Positions 7,994 through 16,785 are shown, counted from the stretch's first letter. The stretch is DNA of 64,000 nt from an uncultured Roseobacter sp. (GCF_947499265.1 NZ_CANMNK010000005.1:180173-244172); one strand, 5' to 3'. The notes: generated from the letters alone by a model not told the origin. Made by a program: numbers and translations.

Positions 7994-8494
7994 TTACGCC
8001 GAATTGCTGAGACGTTCTTCCAGCACCTCAAAGGGCACGCCGGGTTCATCCTTTGCGCCGCGGATGACCAAGGAGGTCTTGACGCTTTCGACATTGGGTG
8101 TGGTCAGCAAGTCGCCCGTCAAAAACCGCTGAAACGTCGAAAGATCCGGTGCTGCGCATTTGAGGATGAAATCCACCTCTCCGTTCAGCATATGACACTC
8201 GCGCACCAGCGGCCAGGCGCGGCATCGGTCCTCAAATGCCGTGAGATCGGATTCGGCCTGGCTCGCAAGGCCAACCATCGCGAACACCTGCACTTCGAAC
8301 CCCAACTCGCGGGCATCTACATCCGCATGGTAGCCTTTGATATACCCGGCCTCTTCCAGCGAGCGCACGCGGCGCAAACAGGGCGGTGCAGAGATGCCAA
8401 CACGATTGGCCAATTCCACATTGGTCATACGTCCGTCGGCCTGAAGTTCCGCAAGGATTTTTCGGTCAATCGGATCTAGTCGTGTTCCAGCCAT
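7994..8494 (-). CDS. Lrp/AsnC-family transcriptional regulator
   Basis: This 166-aa protein has the Lrp layout. The N-terminal winged helix is LDPIDRKILAELQADGRMTNVELANRVGISAPPCLRRVRSLEEAGYIKGY, followed by a RAM ligand-binding domain (EVQVFAMVGL ... VRECHMLNGEVDFILKCAA). The ATG at 8494 with upstream GGGGGTG is preferred over the 13-residue longer track start. It is divergent from trxB. A 10-bp palindrome and two 15-bp direct repeats 21 bases apart lie just upstream and are likely its own operator. The amino-acid effector cannot be read from the sequence. Confidence 0.9.
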   Translation of the reverse strand: MAGTRLDPIDRKILAELQADGRMTNVELANRVGISAPPCLRRVRSLEEAGYIKGYHADVDARELGFEVQVFAMVGLASQAESDLTAFEDRCRAWPLVRECHMLNGEVDFILKCAAPDLSTFQRFLTGDLLTTPNVESVKTSLVIRGAKDEPGVPFEVLEERLSNSA

Positions 8495-8515
8495 TTCACC
8501 CCCAATATTTGCGGT

Positions 8516-8574
8516 TGTTATAACACCGCCCAAGCTATGCGCAATATTCTTTCGCTCCAGCGCAAGATTCTTTC
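8516..8574. promoter_or_regulatory. Probable Lrp-type operator array
   Basis: TGTTATAACA is a perfect palindrome at 8516-8525. Two copies of GCGCAAKATTCTTTC follow at 8539-8553 and 8560-8574, identical at 14 of 15 positions and spaced exactly 21 bases, which is two helical turns. This phased arrangement just upstream of an Lrp gene suggests an autoregulatory site. It could also influence trxB. Confidence 0.55.
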
Positions 8575-8693
8575 CTCAACTCCCGAAACATGCAAGGCCG
8601 GGTTGCAGCCAACGCCTGCACGCGGGGGGTTTAAGCTTGGCCCACCCCACTATATATCCGTTCTCGCTGCTATGATATTCTTTGGGGGTCCTT

Positions 8694-9695
8694 ATGGCCG
8701 AGACAAGACAAACACGCGTCCTCATCATCGGATCAGGACCGGCAGGCTATACCGCCGGCGTCTATGCAAGCCGGGCCATGCTGAACCCCATTCTTGTGCA
8801 AGGGATCGAGCCGGGCGGTCAGTTGACAACCACCACGGAAGTGGAGAACTGGCCCGGTGACACCGAAGTGCAGGGCCCGGACCTGATGGTGCGCATGCAG
8901 GGGCACGCCAAGGCCATGGGCACCGAGATCATTGGTGACATCATTACCGATCTGAACCTGGATCAACGCCCCTTCGTTGCCAAGGGCGACAGCGGCACAA
9001 CCTATATTGCCGATGCGGTCATTCTGGCGACCGGCGCGCGGGCCAAATGGCTAGGATTGCCCAGCGAAGAGAAATTCAAAGGCTTCGGCGTGTCGGCCTG
9101 CGCCACCTGCGATGGGTTCTTTTATCGTGGACAGGAAATCGCGGTGATCGGCGGCGGCAATACCGCGGTGGAAGAAGCGCTGTTTCTGACCAACTTTGCC
9201 TCCAAGGTCACGCTGGTTCACCGCCGCGACGAGTTGCGCGCGGAAAAAATCCTGATCGACCGGTTGATGAAAAACCCCAAGATCGAACCCCTGTGGTTTC
9301 ACGAGTTGGACGAGGTTGTCGGTACAGAAAGCCCGCTGGGCGTGGAAGGCATCCGCGTCAAACACACCAAGACCGGCGAGATCACCGAAATTGCGGCCAA
9401 GGGGGTCTTTGTGGCCATCGGGCACGCGCCCGCAAACGAATTGGTCAAAGACGTGCTGGACACTCACATGGGCGGCTATGTCGTCACGAAACCCGACAGC
9501 ACAGAAACCTCGATCCCTGGCGTTTTTGCAGCGGGTGACCTGACTGACCACAAATACCGTCAGGCGGTGACGTCTGCGGGTATGGGATGCATGGCCGCGC
9601 TGGAAGCGGAGCGGTTCCTGGCCGAGCATGAGGACGCCGATACCTCCCTGCCCCTTGGCTACGGCGCAGAGGTTGCAAACAGCGCTGCCGAATAG
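8694..9695 (+). CDS. trxB: Thioredoxin-disulfide reductase
   Basis: This 333-aa flavoprotein transfers electrons from NADPH to thioredoxin. It has the N-terminal FAD dinucleotide fold (VLIIGSGPAGYTAGVYASRA), the redox-active CATC at residues 136-139, the NADPH fold IAVIGGGNTAVEEALFL with the HRRDELRA selectivity motif and the C-terminal GVFAAGDLTDHKYRQAVTSAGMGCMAALEAE. The ATG at 8694 is used; the track starts at a TTG 12 bases earlier. GGGGGTCC upstream may act as ribosome site. A strong GC hairpin follows the gene. Confidence 0.97.
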   Translation: MAETRQTRVLIIGSGPAGYTAGVYASRAMLNPILVQGIEPGGQLTTTTEVENWPGDTEVQGPDLMVRMQGHAKAMGTEIIGDIITDLNLDQRPFVAKGDSGTTYIADAVILATGARAKWLGLPSEEKFKGFGVSACATCDGFFYRGQEIAVIGGGNTAVEEALFLTNFASKVTLVHRRDELRAEKILIDRLMKNPKIEPLWFHELDEVVGTESPLGVEGIRVKHTKTGEITEIAAKGVFVAIGHAPANELVKDVLDTHMGGYVVTKPDSTETSIPGVFAAGDLTDHKYRQAVTSAGMGCMAALEAERFLAEHEDADTSLPLGYGAEVANSAAE

Positions 9696-9723
9696 CGACA
9701 CACCGAATTTGTAGCAGTCAGCA

Positions 9724-9747
9724 CGCGCCGGGCAACCTCCCGGCGCG
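9724..9747 (+). terminator. GC-rich hairpin downstream of trxB
   Basis: Perfect 9-bp stem CGCGCCGGG / CCCGGCGCG with a 6-base loop, 29 bases after the trxB stop. No T-run follows, so it may be a weak terminator or mRNA-stabilising end rather than a classical intrinsic terminator. Confidence 0.45.
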
Positions 9748-9896
9748 ATGCTAATGGTCGCGCCATGCCCACGTGAAATCCACATGGTGTTGCGTGCGCA
9801 CGGTGGGTTAAGACGCCTCTCACTTCGTGACCGGATAAGTCAGCCGGTGCCCGCCTTGGCACGCCCTGATTTCTCCATGTCCACGAGGTCTCTCCC

Positions 9897-11216
9897 ATGC
9901 CCACCAAAGCCGCCCTGGCCCATATTCCCGGCCCGCCCGCACTGCCGCTGATCGGTCACACGCTGAAAATTGCCCGTGACAGCTACGGCACGCAGCAGGA
10001 TTACATCGCGCGCTATGGATCAGTGTACAAGACCAACATGCTGGGGGTGTGGCGGGTGAACCTCTGTGGCGCGGATGCGATGGAAATGGTGCTGATGGAC
10101 AAGACCCGCATCTTTTCATCCCAAGGCGGGTGGGATGCGCTGCAACGCATCTACCCCGGCGGTTTGTTGCTGCAGGATTTTGATCACCATCGCGCCAATC
10201 GCCGGATCATGCAGGCGGCCTTTCGCGCTGCGGCGATCCGCGACTACCGGGTGCGTATGACCGGTGCGATGAAGACATTGCTGGACACCTGGCCCGATGG
10301 AGAGACGTTCTGTTTCTACACCGCCATCAAGAGCCTGACCCTCCGGTTGGGCGGCGCGGTCTTCATGGGCCTGCCGCTGGACGGGGACCTGGCGAATAAG
10401 GTGAACCGCGCCATTCAGGACGAAATCAGAGCGGCGATTGCCGTTATCCGACGCCCGGTTCCTTTCACGCCAATGTGGCGCGGTGTACGTGGACGGCGGT
10501 TCCTGCGCGAAACCTTCCGTACCCTGATCCCGGAGCGTCGGGCGCAAGGCGGCGATGATTTCTTCTCGCAGATGTGTCTGGCCACCGATGAAAACGGCCA
10601 AGGGTGGAGCGAGGATGAAATCCTCGATCAGTTCAACCTGCTGATCATGGCAGCACATGACACCACGGCCACGGCACTTTCCGTCATGATCGCAGCCCTT
10701 GGCGCCCATCCGGCGTGGCAGGACCGTCTGGCACAGGAAGTAGCAAACCTAAGCGACGGCCCGTTGGACGAAGACGCCCTGGGCAAGATGGTGCAGACCA
10801 ATCTGGTTTTCCGCGAAGCCCTGCGGCTGGTGCCGCCCGTGCCCTTTATCCCCCGCTTGGCGGTAAAGGATTTCCACTGGAAAGGGTTCGACATTCCGGC
10901 CGGTACGTCCATCACGCTGAACCCCGGTGTGACCATGCTATCGGCTGAACACTTCAGCAACCCGACCGAATTTGATCCCGAAAGGTTCGCGCCGGGGCGC
11001 AACGAAGATCAAAGCCATAAATTCGCCTGGAGCCCATTTGGCGGTGGCGCACACAAATGTATCGGCATGCATTTCTCTAGCATGCAGGTGAAGCTCTTTG
11101 TCGCGACCCTACTGCGCGACCATCGGGTGCAATTGGCGGGCAAAGCGCCAGAGTGGCAACGCATGCCGATCCCCAAACCCAAAGGCGGTCTGCCGGTGAT
11201 TCTCACCAAAGCATAG
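9897..11216 (+). CDS. Cytochrome P450
   Basis: This 439-aa protein has the complete P450 signature set: proline-rich start (IPGPPALPLIGHTL), I-helix MAAHDTTATALS, the ExxR motif in FREALRLVPP, the PERF segment FDPERFAPGR and heme loop WSPFGGGAHKCIGMHF with Cys388 as thiolate ligand. The FGGGxHxCIG form and overall look are closest to the CYP51/CYP26/CYP120-like clan rather than camphor-type bacterial P450s; this is inference. It has no signal or membrane anchor. No ferredoxin or reductase gene is adjacent, so redox partners must come from elsewhere. The substrate is unknown. No strong ribosome site precedes the ATG. Confidence 0.92.
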   Translation: MPTKAALAHIPGPPALPLIGHTLKIARDSYGTQQDYIARYGSVYKTNMLGVWRVNLCGADAMEMVLMDKTRIFSSQGGWDALQRIYPGGLLLQDFDHHRANRRIMQAAFRAAAIRDYRVRMTGAMKTLLDTWPDGETFCFYTAIKSLTLRLGGAVFMGLPLDGDLANKVNRAIQDEIRAAIAVIRRPVPFTPMWRGVRGRRFLRETFRTLIPERRAQGGDDFFSQMCLATDENGQGWSEDEILDQFNLLIMAAHDTTATALSVMIAALGAHPAWQDRLAQEVANLSDGPLDEDALGKMVQTNLVFREALRLVPPVPFIPRLAVKDFHWKGFDIPAGTSITLNPGVTMLSAEHFSNPTEFDPERFAPGRNEDQSHKFAWSPFGGGAHKCIGMHFSSMQVKLFVATLLRDHRVQLAGKAPEWQRMPIPKPKGGLPVILTKA

Positions 11217-11348
11217 CGCCCCTGCCAAAGCCGTAGGCGACACTGAACTCGCGGTGTGCGGAAATCAGCGCCCACTGGCCAAATTGCCAGAATTTGCCGC
11301 ACTCTCCACTTGAAAGAGCCATACGACACGCGTTAAAGGCCTCGCGAG

Positions 11349-11369
11349 GGCATTTTGGGGGGAAATGCC
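11349..11369 (+). promoter_or_regulatory. Leader hairpin before sat/cysC
   Basis: Perfect inverted repeat GGCATTT / AAATGCC with a G-rich 7-base loop ends 25 bases before the sat/cysC start codon. It may be an mRNA leader element or an operator; nothing in the sequence identifies a known riboswitch. Confidence 0.35.
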
Positions 11370-11394
11370 ACACCTTTATTAAGCGAGTAATTTG

Positions 11395-13113
11395 ATGACC
11401 ACACCAAACCTATCACCGATCCCCGAGCTCTATGTTTCCTACGACTCCGCGCAGAAGCTGAAGAGCGAAGCAGGCGACCTGCTGAGCTGGGATCTGACCC
11501 CCCGTCAGATCTGCGATCTTGAGCTGCTGATGAACGGCGGCTTCAACCCACTCAAAGGGTTCCTGACGGAAGCAGATTACGATGGCGTTGTCGATAACAT
11601 GCGTATGGCGGATGGCGCGCTCTGGCCGATGCCGATCACGCTGGATGTAAACGACGCCTTTGCCGATCAGTTGGAAATTGGTCAGGACATCGCGCTGCGT
11701 GATCAGGAAGGTGTCATCCTCGCCACCATGACCGTGACCGACCGCTGGACGCCGAACAAGGCAAAGGAAGCGGAAAAGGTATTCGGCGCGGATGACGATG
11801 CGCACCCCGCAGTAAACTACCTGCACAATCAGGCGGGCAACATCTACCTCGGCGGTCCGGTGACCGGCATTCAACAGCCCGTGCACTATGATTTTCGCGC
11901 CCGTCGCGACACGCCGAACGAATTGCGCGCCTTCTTCCGCAAGGTGGGCTGGCGCCGCGTGGTTGCCTTCCAGACCCGGAACCCGCTGCACCGCGCGCAC
12001 CAGGAACTGACCTTCCGGGCGGCCCGCGAAGCCCAGGCCAACCTGCTGATCCACCCGGTCGTCGGCATGACGAAGCCCGGTGACGTCGATCACTTTACCC
12101 GCGTGCGCTGTTACGAGGCGGTGCTGGATAAGTATCCGGCGGCAACAACGTCGATGTCACTGCTGAACCTTGCCATGCGCATGGCGGGCCCGCGCGAAGC
12201 CGTCTGGCATGGTCTGATCCGCAAGAATCACGGCTGCACCCACTTCATCGTGGGGCGTGATCACGCCGGTCCTGGCAAGAACTCCGCCGGTGACGATTTC
12301 TATGGCCCCTATGACGCGCAGGAGCTGTTCCGCGCGCATCAGGAGGAAATGGGCATCGAGATGGTGGACTTCAAACACATGGTTTGGGTCCAGGAACGCG
12401 CGCAATACGAACCCATGGACGAGATCAAGGACAAGGATGACATCACCATCCTCAACATCTCCGGCACCGAACTGCGCCGCCGTCTGGCCGAAGGTCTGGA
12501 AATCCCCGAGTGGTTCTCCTTCCCCGAGGTGGTCAACGAGCTGCGCCGCACACGGCCACCGCGCGACCAGCAAGGGTTCACGGTGTTTTTCACCGGTTTC
12601 TCCGGTTCCGGCAAATCCACCATTGCCAACGCTTTGATGGTCAAGCTGATGGAAATGGGGGGCCGTCCCGTCACGCTGCTGGATGGGGACGTGGTGCGCA
12701 AAAACCTCAGCTCCGAGCTTGGTTTCTCCAAGGAACACCGCGATCTGAACATTCGCCGCATCGGCTATGTGGCCTCCGAGATCACCAAGAACGGTGGTAT
12801 CGCGATCTGCGCCCCGATTGCGCCTTATGCCACCACGCGCCGCGCGGTACGCGAGGACATCGAAGCCTTTGGCGCCTTTGTCGAGGTTCACGTGGCCACC
12901 TCGATCGAGGAATGCGAACGTCGGGACCGCAAGGGGCTCTACAAGCTGGCGCGTGAGGGCAAGATCAAGGAATTCACAGGCATCTCAGATCCCTATGACG
13001 TGCCGCAGAATCCTGAACTGAGCGTCGAGACCGAGAATGTCGAGGTCGACAACTGCGCGCATCAGGTATTGTTGAAACTGGAAAGCATGGGGTTAATCAG
13101 CGGTCGCGTCTGA
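11395..13113 (+). CDS. sat/cysC: Bifunctional sulfate adenylyltransferase / adenylylsulfate kinase
   Basis: This 572-aa fusion has ATP sulfurylase at residues 1 to about 395 and APS kinase from about 400 to the end. The sulfurylase half has QTRNPLHRAHQEL and the GRDHAGPGKNS motif. The kinase half has the P-loop GFSGSGKST at residue 401, DGDVVRKNLSSELGFSKEHRDLNIRRIG and the lid segment. Together they turn sulfate into PAPS in the cytosol for assimilation or sulfation. The ATG at 11395 is chosen over the TTG one codon earlier. It is a single-gene unit ended by a very strong terminator. Confidence 0.96.
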   Translation: MTTPNLSPIPELYVSYDSAQKLKSEAGDLLSWDLTPRQICDLELLMNGGFNPLKGFLTEADYDGVVDNMRMADGALWPMPITLDVNDAFADQLEIGQDIALRDQEGVILATMTVTDRWTPNKAKEAEKVFGADDDAHPAVNYLHNQAGNIYLGGPVTGIQQPVHYDFRARRDTPNELRAFFRKVGWRRVVAFQTRNPLHRAHQELTFRAAREAQANLLIHPVVGMTKPGDVDHFTRVRCYEAVLDKYPAATTSMSLLNLAMRMAGPREAVWHGLIRKNHGCTHFIVGRDHAGPGKNSAGDDFYGPYDAQELFRAHQEEMGIEMVDFKHMVWVQERAQYEPMDEIKDKDDITILNISGTELRRRLAEGLEIPEWFSFPEVVNELRRTRPPRDQQGFTVFFTGFSGSGKSTIANALMVKLMEMGGRPVTLLDGDVVRKNLSSELGFSKEHRDLNIRRIGYVASEITKNGGIAICAPIAPYATTRRAVREDIEAFGAFVEVHVATSIEECERRDRKGLYKLAREGKIKEFTGISDPYDVPQNPELSVETENVEVDNCAHQVLLKLESMGLISGRV

Positions 13114-13132
13114 TCGGTTCTGCAGCAGATCG

Positions 13133-13168
13133 AAAGCCGCCCGCATACCCATGCGGGCGGCTTTTTTA
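13133..13168. terminator. Strong intrinsic terminator after sat/cysC
   Basis: Perfect stem AAAGCCGCCCGCAT / ATGCGGGCGGCTTT with a 4-base loop and a T6 run. The next gene (PhzF-like) is convergent and ends at 13173, so the hairpin probably serves both directions. Confidence 0.92.
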
Positions 13169-13172
13169 TTGG

Positions 13173-14045
13173 CTAAGACAGGAATGCCTTACCGGACATC
13201 ACCAATGCGCCCTGTCCAGAAACTTCCACACCTGTGATCGCATCGCGCGCGCCGAGGACCCTAACCGATGCCCTGCCCGATCGGCCCATGCCATGCCCCT
13301 GCTCCGCCACGAAAGCCGGTTCAGGGATCATGCCCTGCGCCCAGAGATAGGCCGCCATCGCGCCGGTGGCGGAGCCGGTGAAGGCATCTTCCGGCGGGCT
13401 GGGTGGGGCCAGCAAAAGCCGGCTGAACGTATCGCCATGATCCGTGGCCCCGGACAGGGTCACCCAAAACGGCTCCATCATATCCGTGTCGGGTTGCCCC
13501 AGAAATGTGCTGAATCTGCGCAGGGCGTCCACGTCAAATTTGAGCCGCTCCAGCGTCGCGCGATCCTTGAGGACAGTGACGCAAAATGGCAGGCCGGTTG
13601 AGACCACCTGCGGCTGTCCAACGATGTCGTCGGGCGCGATCCCGCCCACTGCGGCCACCACGTCAGCAGGAACTGTTGGACCGAAAGTCGGCGCGATCTG
13701 GGTCATCTTCACGTGATCGCCTGTCACTTCGACCGGAATGACACCGGCCTGCGTCTCCAGCGTCAAGGGTCCATCGGTCACCAGACCCCGCGCACGTAGC
13801 GCCATAACGGTCGCGACTGTCGGATGACCGGCAAAAGGGATCTCCCGACTTGCCAGAAAATACCGCACCCGCACGTCCGCAACATCGGATGGGCCGGTGA
13901 ATGTGCATTCGACCAGCGACGTTTCCCGCACATAAGCCATGCAAACCGCATCAGGCAGGTCGGCCCCTCCGTGTACGACGGCGCAGCCGTTGCCGCCAAA
14001 GACGACATCCGAAAACGCATCCACCCAATCAAAATCATAGCTCAT
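13173..14045 (-). CDS. PhzF-family isomerase/epimerase-like protein
   Basis: This 290-aa protein of the PhzF (diaminopimelate-epimerase-fold) family has the N-terminal block FSDVVFGGNGCAVV, the central REIPFAGHPTVAT motif and the C-terminal half with EDAFTGSATGAMAAYLW and GHGMGRSGRASVRV. Family members isomerise phenazine precursors or act on unknown small acids; no phenazine genes are near, so the substrate is unknown. The ATG at 14045 follows a GGGGGCTGCC stretch; the track's TTG adds only four residues. A terminator separates it from the upstream Hsp20 - DUF1150 unit. Confidence 0.85.
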   Translation of the reverse strand: MSYDFDWVDAFSDVVFGGNGCAVVHGGADLPDAVCMAYVRETSLVECTFTGPSDVADVRVRYFLASREIPFAGHPTVATVMALRARGLVTDGPLTLETQAGVIPVEVTGDHVKMTQIAPTFGPTVPADVVAAVGGIAPDDIVGQPQVVSTGLPFCVTVLKDRATLERLKFDVDALRRFSTFLGQPDTDMMEPFWVTLSGATDHGDTFSRLLLAPPSPPEDAFTGSATGAMAAYLWAQGMIPEPAFVAEQGHGMGRSGRASVRVLGARDAITGVEVSGQGALVMSGKAFLS

Positions 14046-14060
14046 GGCAGCCCCCAAACC

Positions 14061-14089
14061 AAAAAAGGCCGCAGCGATCTGCGGCCTTT
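14061..14089 (-). terminator. Intrinsic terminator after Hsp20 - DUF1150
   Basis: On the minus strand, the stem AAAGGCCGCA / TGCGGCCTTT with a short loop is followed by a T-run (A6 on the plus strand at 14061-14066), 30 bases past the DUF1150 stop. Confidence 0.82.
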
Positions 14090-14118
14090 GTCATCAATTT
14101 CACCCTGCGGGTCGGGCG

Positions 14119-14343
14119 TCAATGCACCGCCACAGGCGCATAGTCATTTTGCCGTGCCAGGCGAAAGGCGAGGCCGCGATCCGCTACCAAGGCCAGTTGT
14201 TGGCCATCGCTGTCGTGCACCGCATAGAGATGGTCCAGATCACCCGCCTGATCGCGGACTTCACTGGGCAATTCGGTCACATCAACTGTTTTGACGTAGA
14301 CGATGCGATTTTCAGCTGGCGCTGTTTCAAATGGTTCTTGCAT
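14119..14343 (-). CDS. DUF1150 family protein
   Basis: This 74-aa acidic small protein is MQEPFETAPAENRIVYVKTVDVTELP..., ending in the family-typical HDSDGQQLALVADRGLAFRLARQNDYAPVAVH. The track places it at the end of a longer frame; the real start is the ATG at 14343, 4 bases after the Hsp20 stop. DUF1150 is commonly next to small heat-shock genes in alphaproteobacteria, which suggests shared heat-stress expression; its biochemical role is unknown. Confidence 0.85.
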   Translation of the reverse strand: MQEPFETAPAENRIVYVKTVDVTELPSEVRDQAGDLDHLYAVHDSDGQQLALVADRGLAFRLARQNDYAPVAVH

Positions 14344-14347
14344 GTCG

Positions 14348-14761
14348 TCACCCTTTCTTGATGTTGATGGTTTGCACCACCGTCTGCGGTTTGGCGCGGC
14401 TGAGGTCCACGTGCAGCAGACCGTTTTCCATGATCGCTTCGCCGACATCGACACCGTCTGCGAGCACGAAGCTGCGCTGAAACTGGCGCGCTGCGATCCC
14501 GCGATGCAGAAACACGCGGCCTTCACTGTCATCTGTCTGCCGCCCCCGGATCACCAGTTGGCGATCTTCCACGGTGATCGACAGGTCATCTTCGGCAAAT
14601 CCCGCCACCGCCAGCGTGATCCGGTAGGAATAGTCGGAGGTTTGTTCAATATTAAAAGGTGGGTAGCCTTCATTGCCGGATTTCGCGGTGCGTTCCAGCA
14701 AACGCTCAAGCTGTTCAAATCCCAGCATATGGGGATAGGAAGCAAGGGTCATCTTCGTCAT
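14348..14761 (-). CDS. Hsp20/IbpA-type small heat shock protein
   Basis: This 137-aa alpha-crystallin-domain chaperone has a short N-terminal arm (YPHMLGFEQLERLLERT) and the PPFNIEQTSDYSYRITLAVAGFAEDDLSITVEDRQLVIRG sheet region. The conserved RGIAARQFQRSFVLADGVDVGEAIMENGLLHVDL block follows. It has no cleavable signal and should be cytosolic, holding unfolded proteins during heat stress. AAGGAC lies upstream of the ATG. A sigma-32-like promoter is visible about 67 bases upstream. It is co-transcribed with DUF1150. Confidence 0.93.
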   Translation of the reverse strand: MTKMTLASYPHMLGFEQLERLLERTAKSGNEGYPPFNIEQTSDYSYRITLAVAGFAEDDLSITVEDRQLVIRGRQTDDSEGRVFLHRGIAARQFQRSFVLADGVDVGEAIMENGLLHVDLSRAKPQTVVQTINIKKG

Positions 14762-14827
14762 GCGACACGTCCTTATTCGTCAAGCGACAGTCAGATAAAG
14801 GCCCCGTTATGGCGACCTTTGGTATGA

Positions 14828-14856
14828 ATATGGGTAGCAATCATGCCGGACGCAAG
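14828..14856 (-). promoter_or_regulatory. Candidate sigma-32 (RpoH) promoter of the Hsp20 operon
   Basis: On the minus strand CTTGCGT, a 15-base spacer and CCCATAT resemble the RpoH consensus (CTTGAAA and CCCCATNT). The -10 ends about 67 bases before the Hsp20 ATG, a sensible leader length. Confidence 0.5.
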
Positions 14857-14920
14857 GGCTAGGCGTATTGATGGTGAATGCTTATGATAAGACCTATATC
14901 TTGTACGGAATCACGCGCCC

Positions 14921-15145
14921 ATGAATGCTCCAACCGATCTGTCGATGAAAACGGACGAAGTGCTGCGGGTTGAGCTCGCCGTCTTCCGCCGCGAGCACCG
15001 CGATCTGGATGAGGCGATTCACGCCCTTGTGGACAAGGGGATGGGGGATCAATTGACGCTGCAACGGCTGAAAAAGCGCAAATTGCGGCTCAAGGACATC
15101 ATTGCGCAGATCGAAGACCGGCTGACCCCGGATATTATCGCCTGA
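14921..15145 (+). CDS. YdcH/DUF465 family protein
   Basis: This 74-aa, helical, charged protein carries the DUF465 pattern: [48 protein letters not shown]. The QLxRLKKRKLxLKDxIxxIE tail is the family core. Function is unknown; the fold is a short helical hairpin/coiled coil. It is divergent from the Hsp20 operon and 91 bases ahead of purE. A second short DUF465 protein lies at 61154-61318. Confidence 0.85.
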   Translation: MNAPTDLSMKTDEVLRVELAVFRREHRDLDEAIHALVDKGMGDQLTLQRLKKRKLRLKDIIAQIEDRLTPDIIA

Positions 15146-15236
15146 GCCGTTTTCACGCAGATTTTCAACGCATTGCCTACGCCCCGCGTTTGGCTATAGT
15201 GCCGCTTCCAGAAATCGGGCCAGGGGAGCCTTTGAC

Positions 15237-15725
15237 ATGACCGCACCCGTTGTTGGGATCATCATGGGCAGCCAGTCCGACTGGCCCACGATGCGCGAAG
15301 CCGCCAACCTGCTGGATGAATTGGCCGTCCCTTATGAGACCCGCATCGTTTCGGCGCACCGCACCCCGGACCGCTTGTGGGACTACGGCAAAAAGGCCGC
15401 GGCACGCGGTTTGCAGGTGATCATCGCAGGCGCGGGCGGGGCGGCGCATTTGCCCGGTATGATGGCATCAAAAACCCGGGTGCCGGTGATTGGCGTGCCG
15501 GTCCAGACCAAGGCGCTTTCGGGTGTGGATTCACTTTATTCGATTTTGCAGATGCCGCGCGGATACCCGGTTGCGACAATGGCCATTGGCGCAGCAGGCG
15601 CGGCCAATGCGGCTCTGATGGCCGCAGGCATCCTGGCGCTGCAGGATAATGCCTTAGCTCAGCGACTGGATGCCTGGCGCGAAGCCCTATCTGCGTCGAT
15701 TCCCGAGGCTCCCACGGATGACTGA
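15237..15725 (+). CDS. purE: N5-carboxyaminoimidazole ribonucleotide mutase
   Basis: This 162-aa class I PurE moves the carboxyl group from N5-CAIR to form CAIR in purine synthesis. Signature motifs are [16 protein letters not shown], the catalytic-site [10 protein letters not shown], the glycine-rich [26 protein letters not shown] and the C-terminal half with [26 protein letters not shown] sits just ahead of the ATG. Its stop overlaps the purK start by 8 bases, so the two consecutive enzymes are translationally coupled. Confidence 0.97.
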   Translation: MTAPVVGIIMGSQSDWPTMREAANLLDELAVPYETRIVSAHRTPDRLWDYGKKAAARGLQVIIAGAGGAAHLPGMMASKTRVPVIGVPVQTKALSGVDSLYSILQMPRGYPVATMAIGAAGAANAALMAAGILALQDNALAQRLDAWREALSASIPEAPTDD

Positions 15726-16785
15726 CCCATTGGAGACCGGCGCCACGATCGGCATTCTGGGGGGCGGACAACTGGGGCGGATGCTGTCGGTTGCGGCGTC
15801 CAGACTTGGGTTAAAAACGCATATCTTTGAGCCGGGTGCCGCACCGCCTGCCGGACAGGTGGCCGACCGCGTCACAACCGCGTCTTATGAGGATATAGAC
15901 GCCTTGACCGCCTTCGCCCAAAGCGTCGACGTGGTGACATATGAGTTCGAGAACATTCCGACCTCGGCATTGGACACCATCGAAGAGATCACCCCGATCC
16001 GCCCGGGTCGTGAAGCGCTGCGGGTCAGCCAGGATCGGCTCACCGAAAAGACATTTCTGCAAGATCTCGGCCTGACCGTTGCCCCCTTCGCCGACATTCC
16101 GACCCGCGACGCGCTTGAAACCGCAGTGCGAGACATCGGCTTTCCCGCAATCCTGAAAACCCGCCGGTTTGGATACGACGGCAAGGGTCAGGCGCGCCTG
16201 GGATCGCTCGATGATGTCGATCAGGCCTGGGCCGAGATGGGCGGAAATCCGAGTATTCTCGAAGGCTTCGTTGACTTCGATTATGAGGTTTCGGTCATCG
16301 CCGCCAGAAGTCCGAACGGAGATGTCGCCTGCTATGATCCCGGTGAAAACGTGCACCGCAATGGTATTTTGCACAGCACAACCGTGCCTGCGCGGTTGTC
16401 CGTGGCTCAGCGCACGGATGCAGTTTTGATGGCGGCCAAGGTTCTGAACGCTCTGGAGTATGTGGGGGTCTTGGGGGTTGAACTCTTCGTCACGCGTGGC
16501 GGATTGGTCGTGAATGAAATCGCGCCGAGGGTGCATAATTCAGGTCATTGGACACAAAACGGATGCACGGTTGATCAGTTTGAGCAGCATATCCGCGCGG
16601 TCGCAGGCTGGCCGCTGGGCGACGGGACGCGTCATGCGGATGTGACGATGGAAAACCTCATTGGTGCGGACATGGCCCGCGTTGCGGCCCTGGCGAAAGA
16701 GCGAAACTGCGCGCTGCATCTTTATGGGAAGGCGGAAACCAAACCGGGGCGCAAGATGGGCCATGTAAACCGGATCGTTACGTGA
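15718..16785 (+). CDS. purK: N5-carboxyaminoimidazole ribonucleotide synthase
   Basis: This 355-aa ATP-grasp enzyme makes N5-CAIR from AIR, bicarbonate and ATP, feeding PurE. It has the N-terminal [21 protein letters not shown], the ATP-grasp segments [20 protein letters not shown] and [18 protein letters not shown], and the metal-binding [25 protein letters not shown]. The start is the ATG at 15718, inside the purE 3' end; the 16 extra residues in the track come from the overlap. It is convergent with phnM, 8 bases apart. Confidence 0.96.
   Translation: MTDPLETGATIGILGGGQLGRMLSVAASRLGLKTHIFEPGAAPPAGQVADRVTTASYEDIDALTAFAQSVDVVTYEFENIPTSALDTIEEITPIRPGREALRVSQDRLTEKTFLQDLGLTVAPFADIPTRDALETAVRDIGFPAILKTRRFGYDGKGQARLGSLDDVDQAWAEMGGNPSILEGFVDFDYEVSVIAARSPNGDVACYDPGENVHRNGILHSTTVPARLSVAQRTDAVLMAAKVLNALEYVGVLGVELFVTRGGLVVNEIAPRVHNSGHWTQNGCTVDQFEQHIRAVAGWPLGDGTRHADVTMENLIGADMARVAALAKERNCALHLYGKAETKPGRKMGHVNRIVT

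Noticed and set aside
14762-14827. ROSE-type RNA thermometer in the Hsp20 leader
   Set aside because: The leader has no convincing pairing of the AAGGAC ribosome site with a UUGCU-type anti-SD at the expected place; a sigma-32-like promoter explains heat control more simply.
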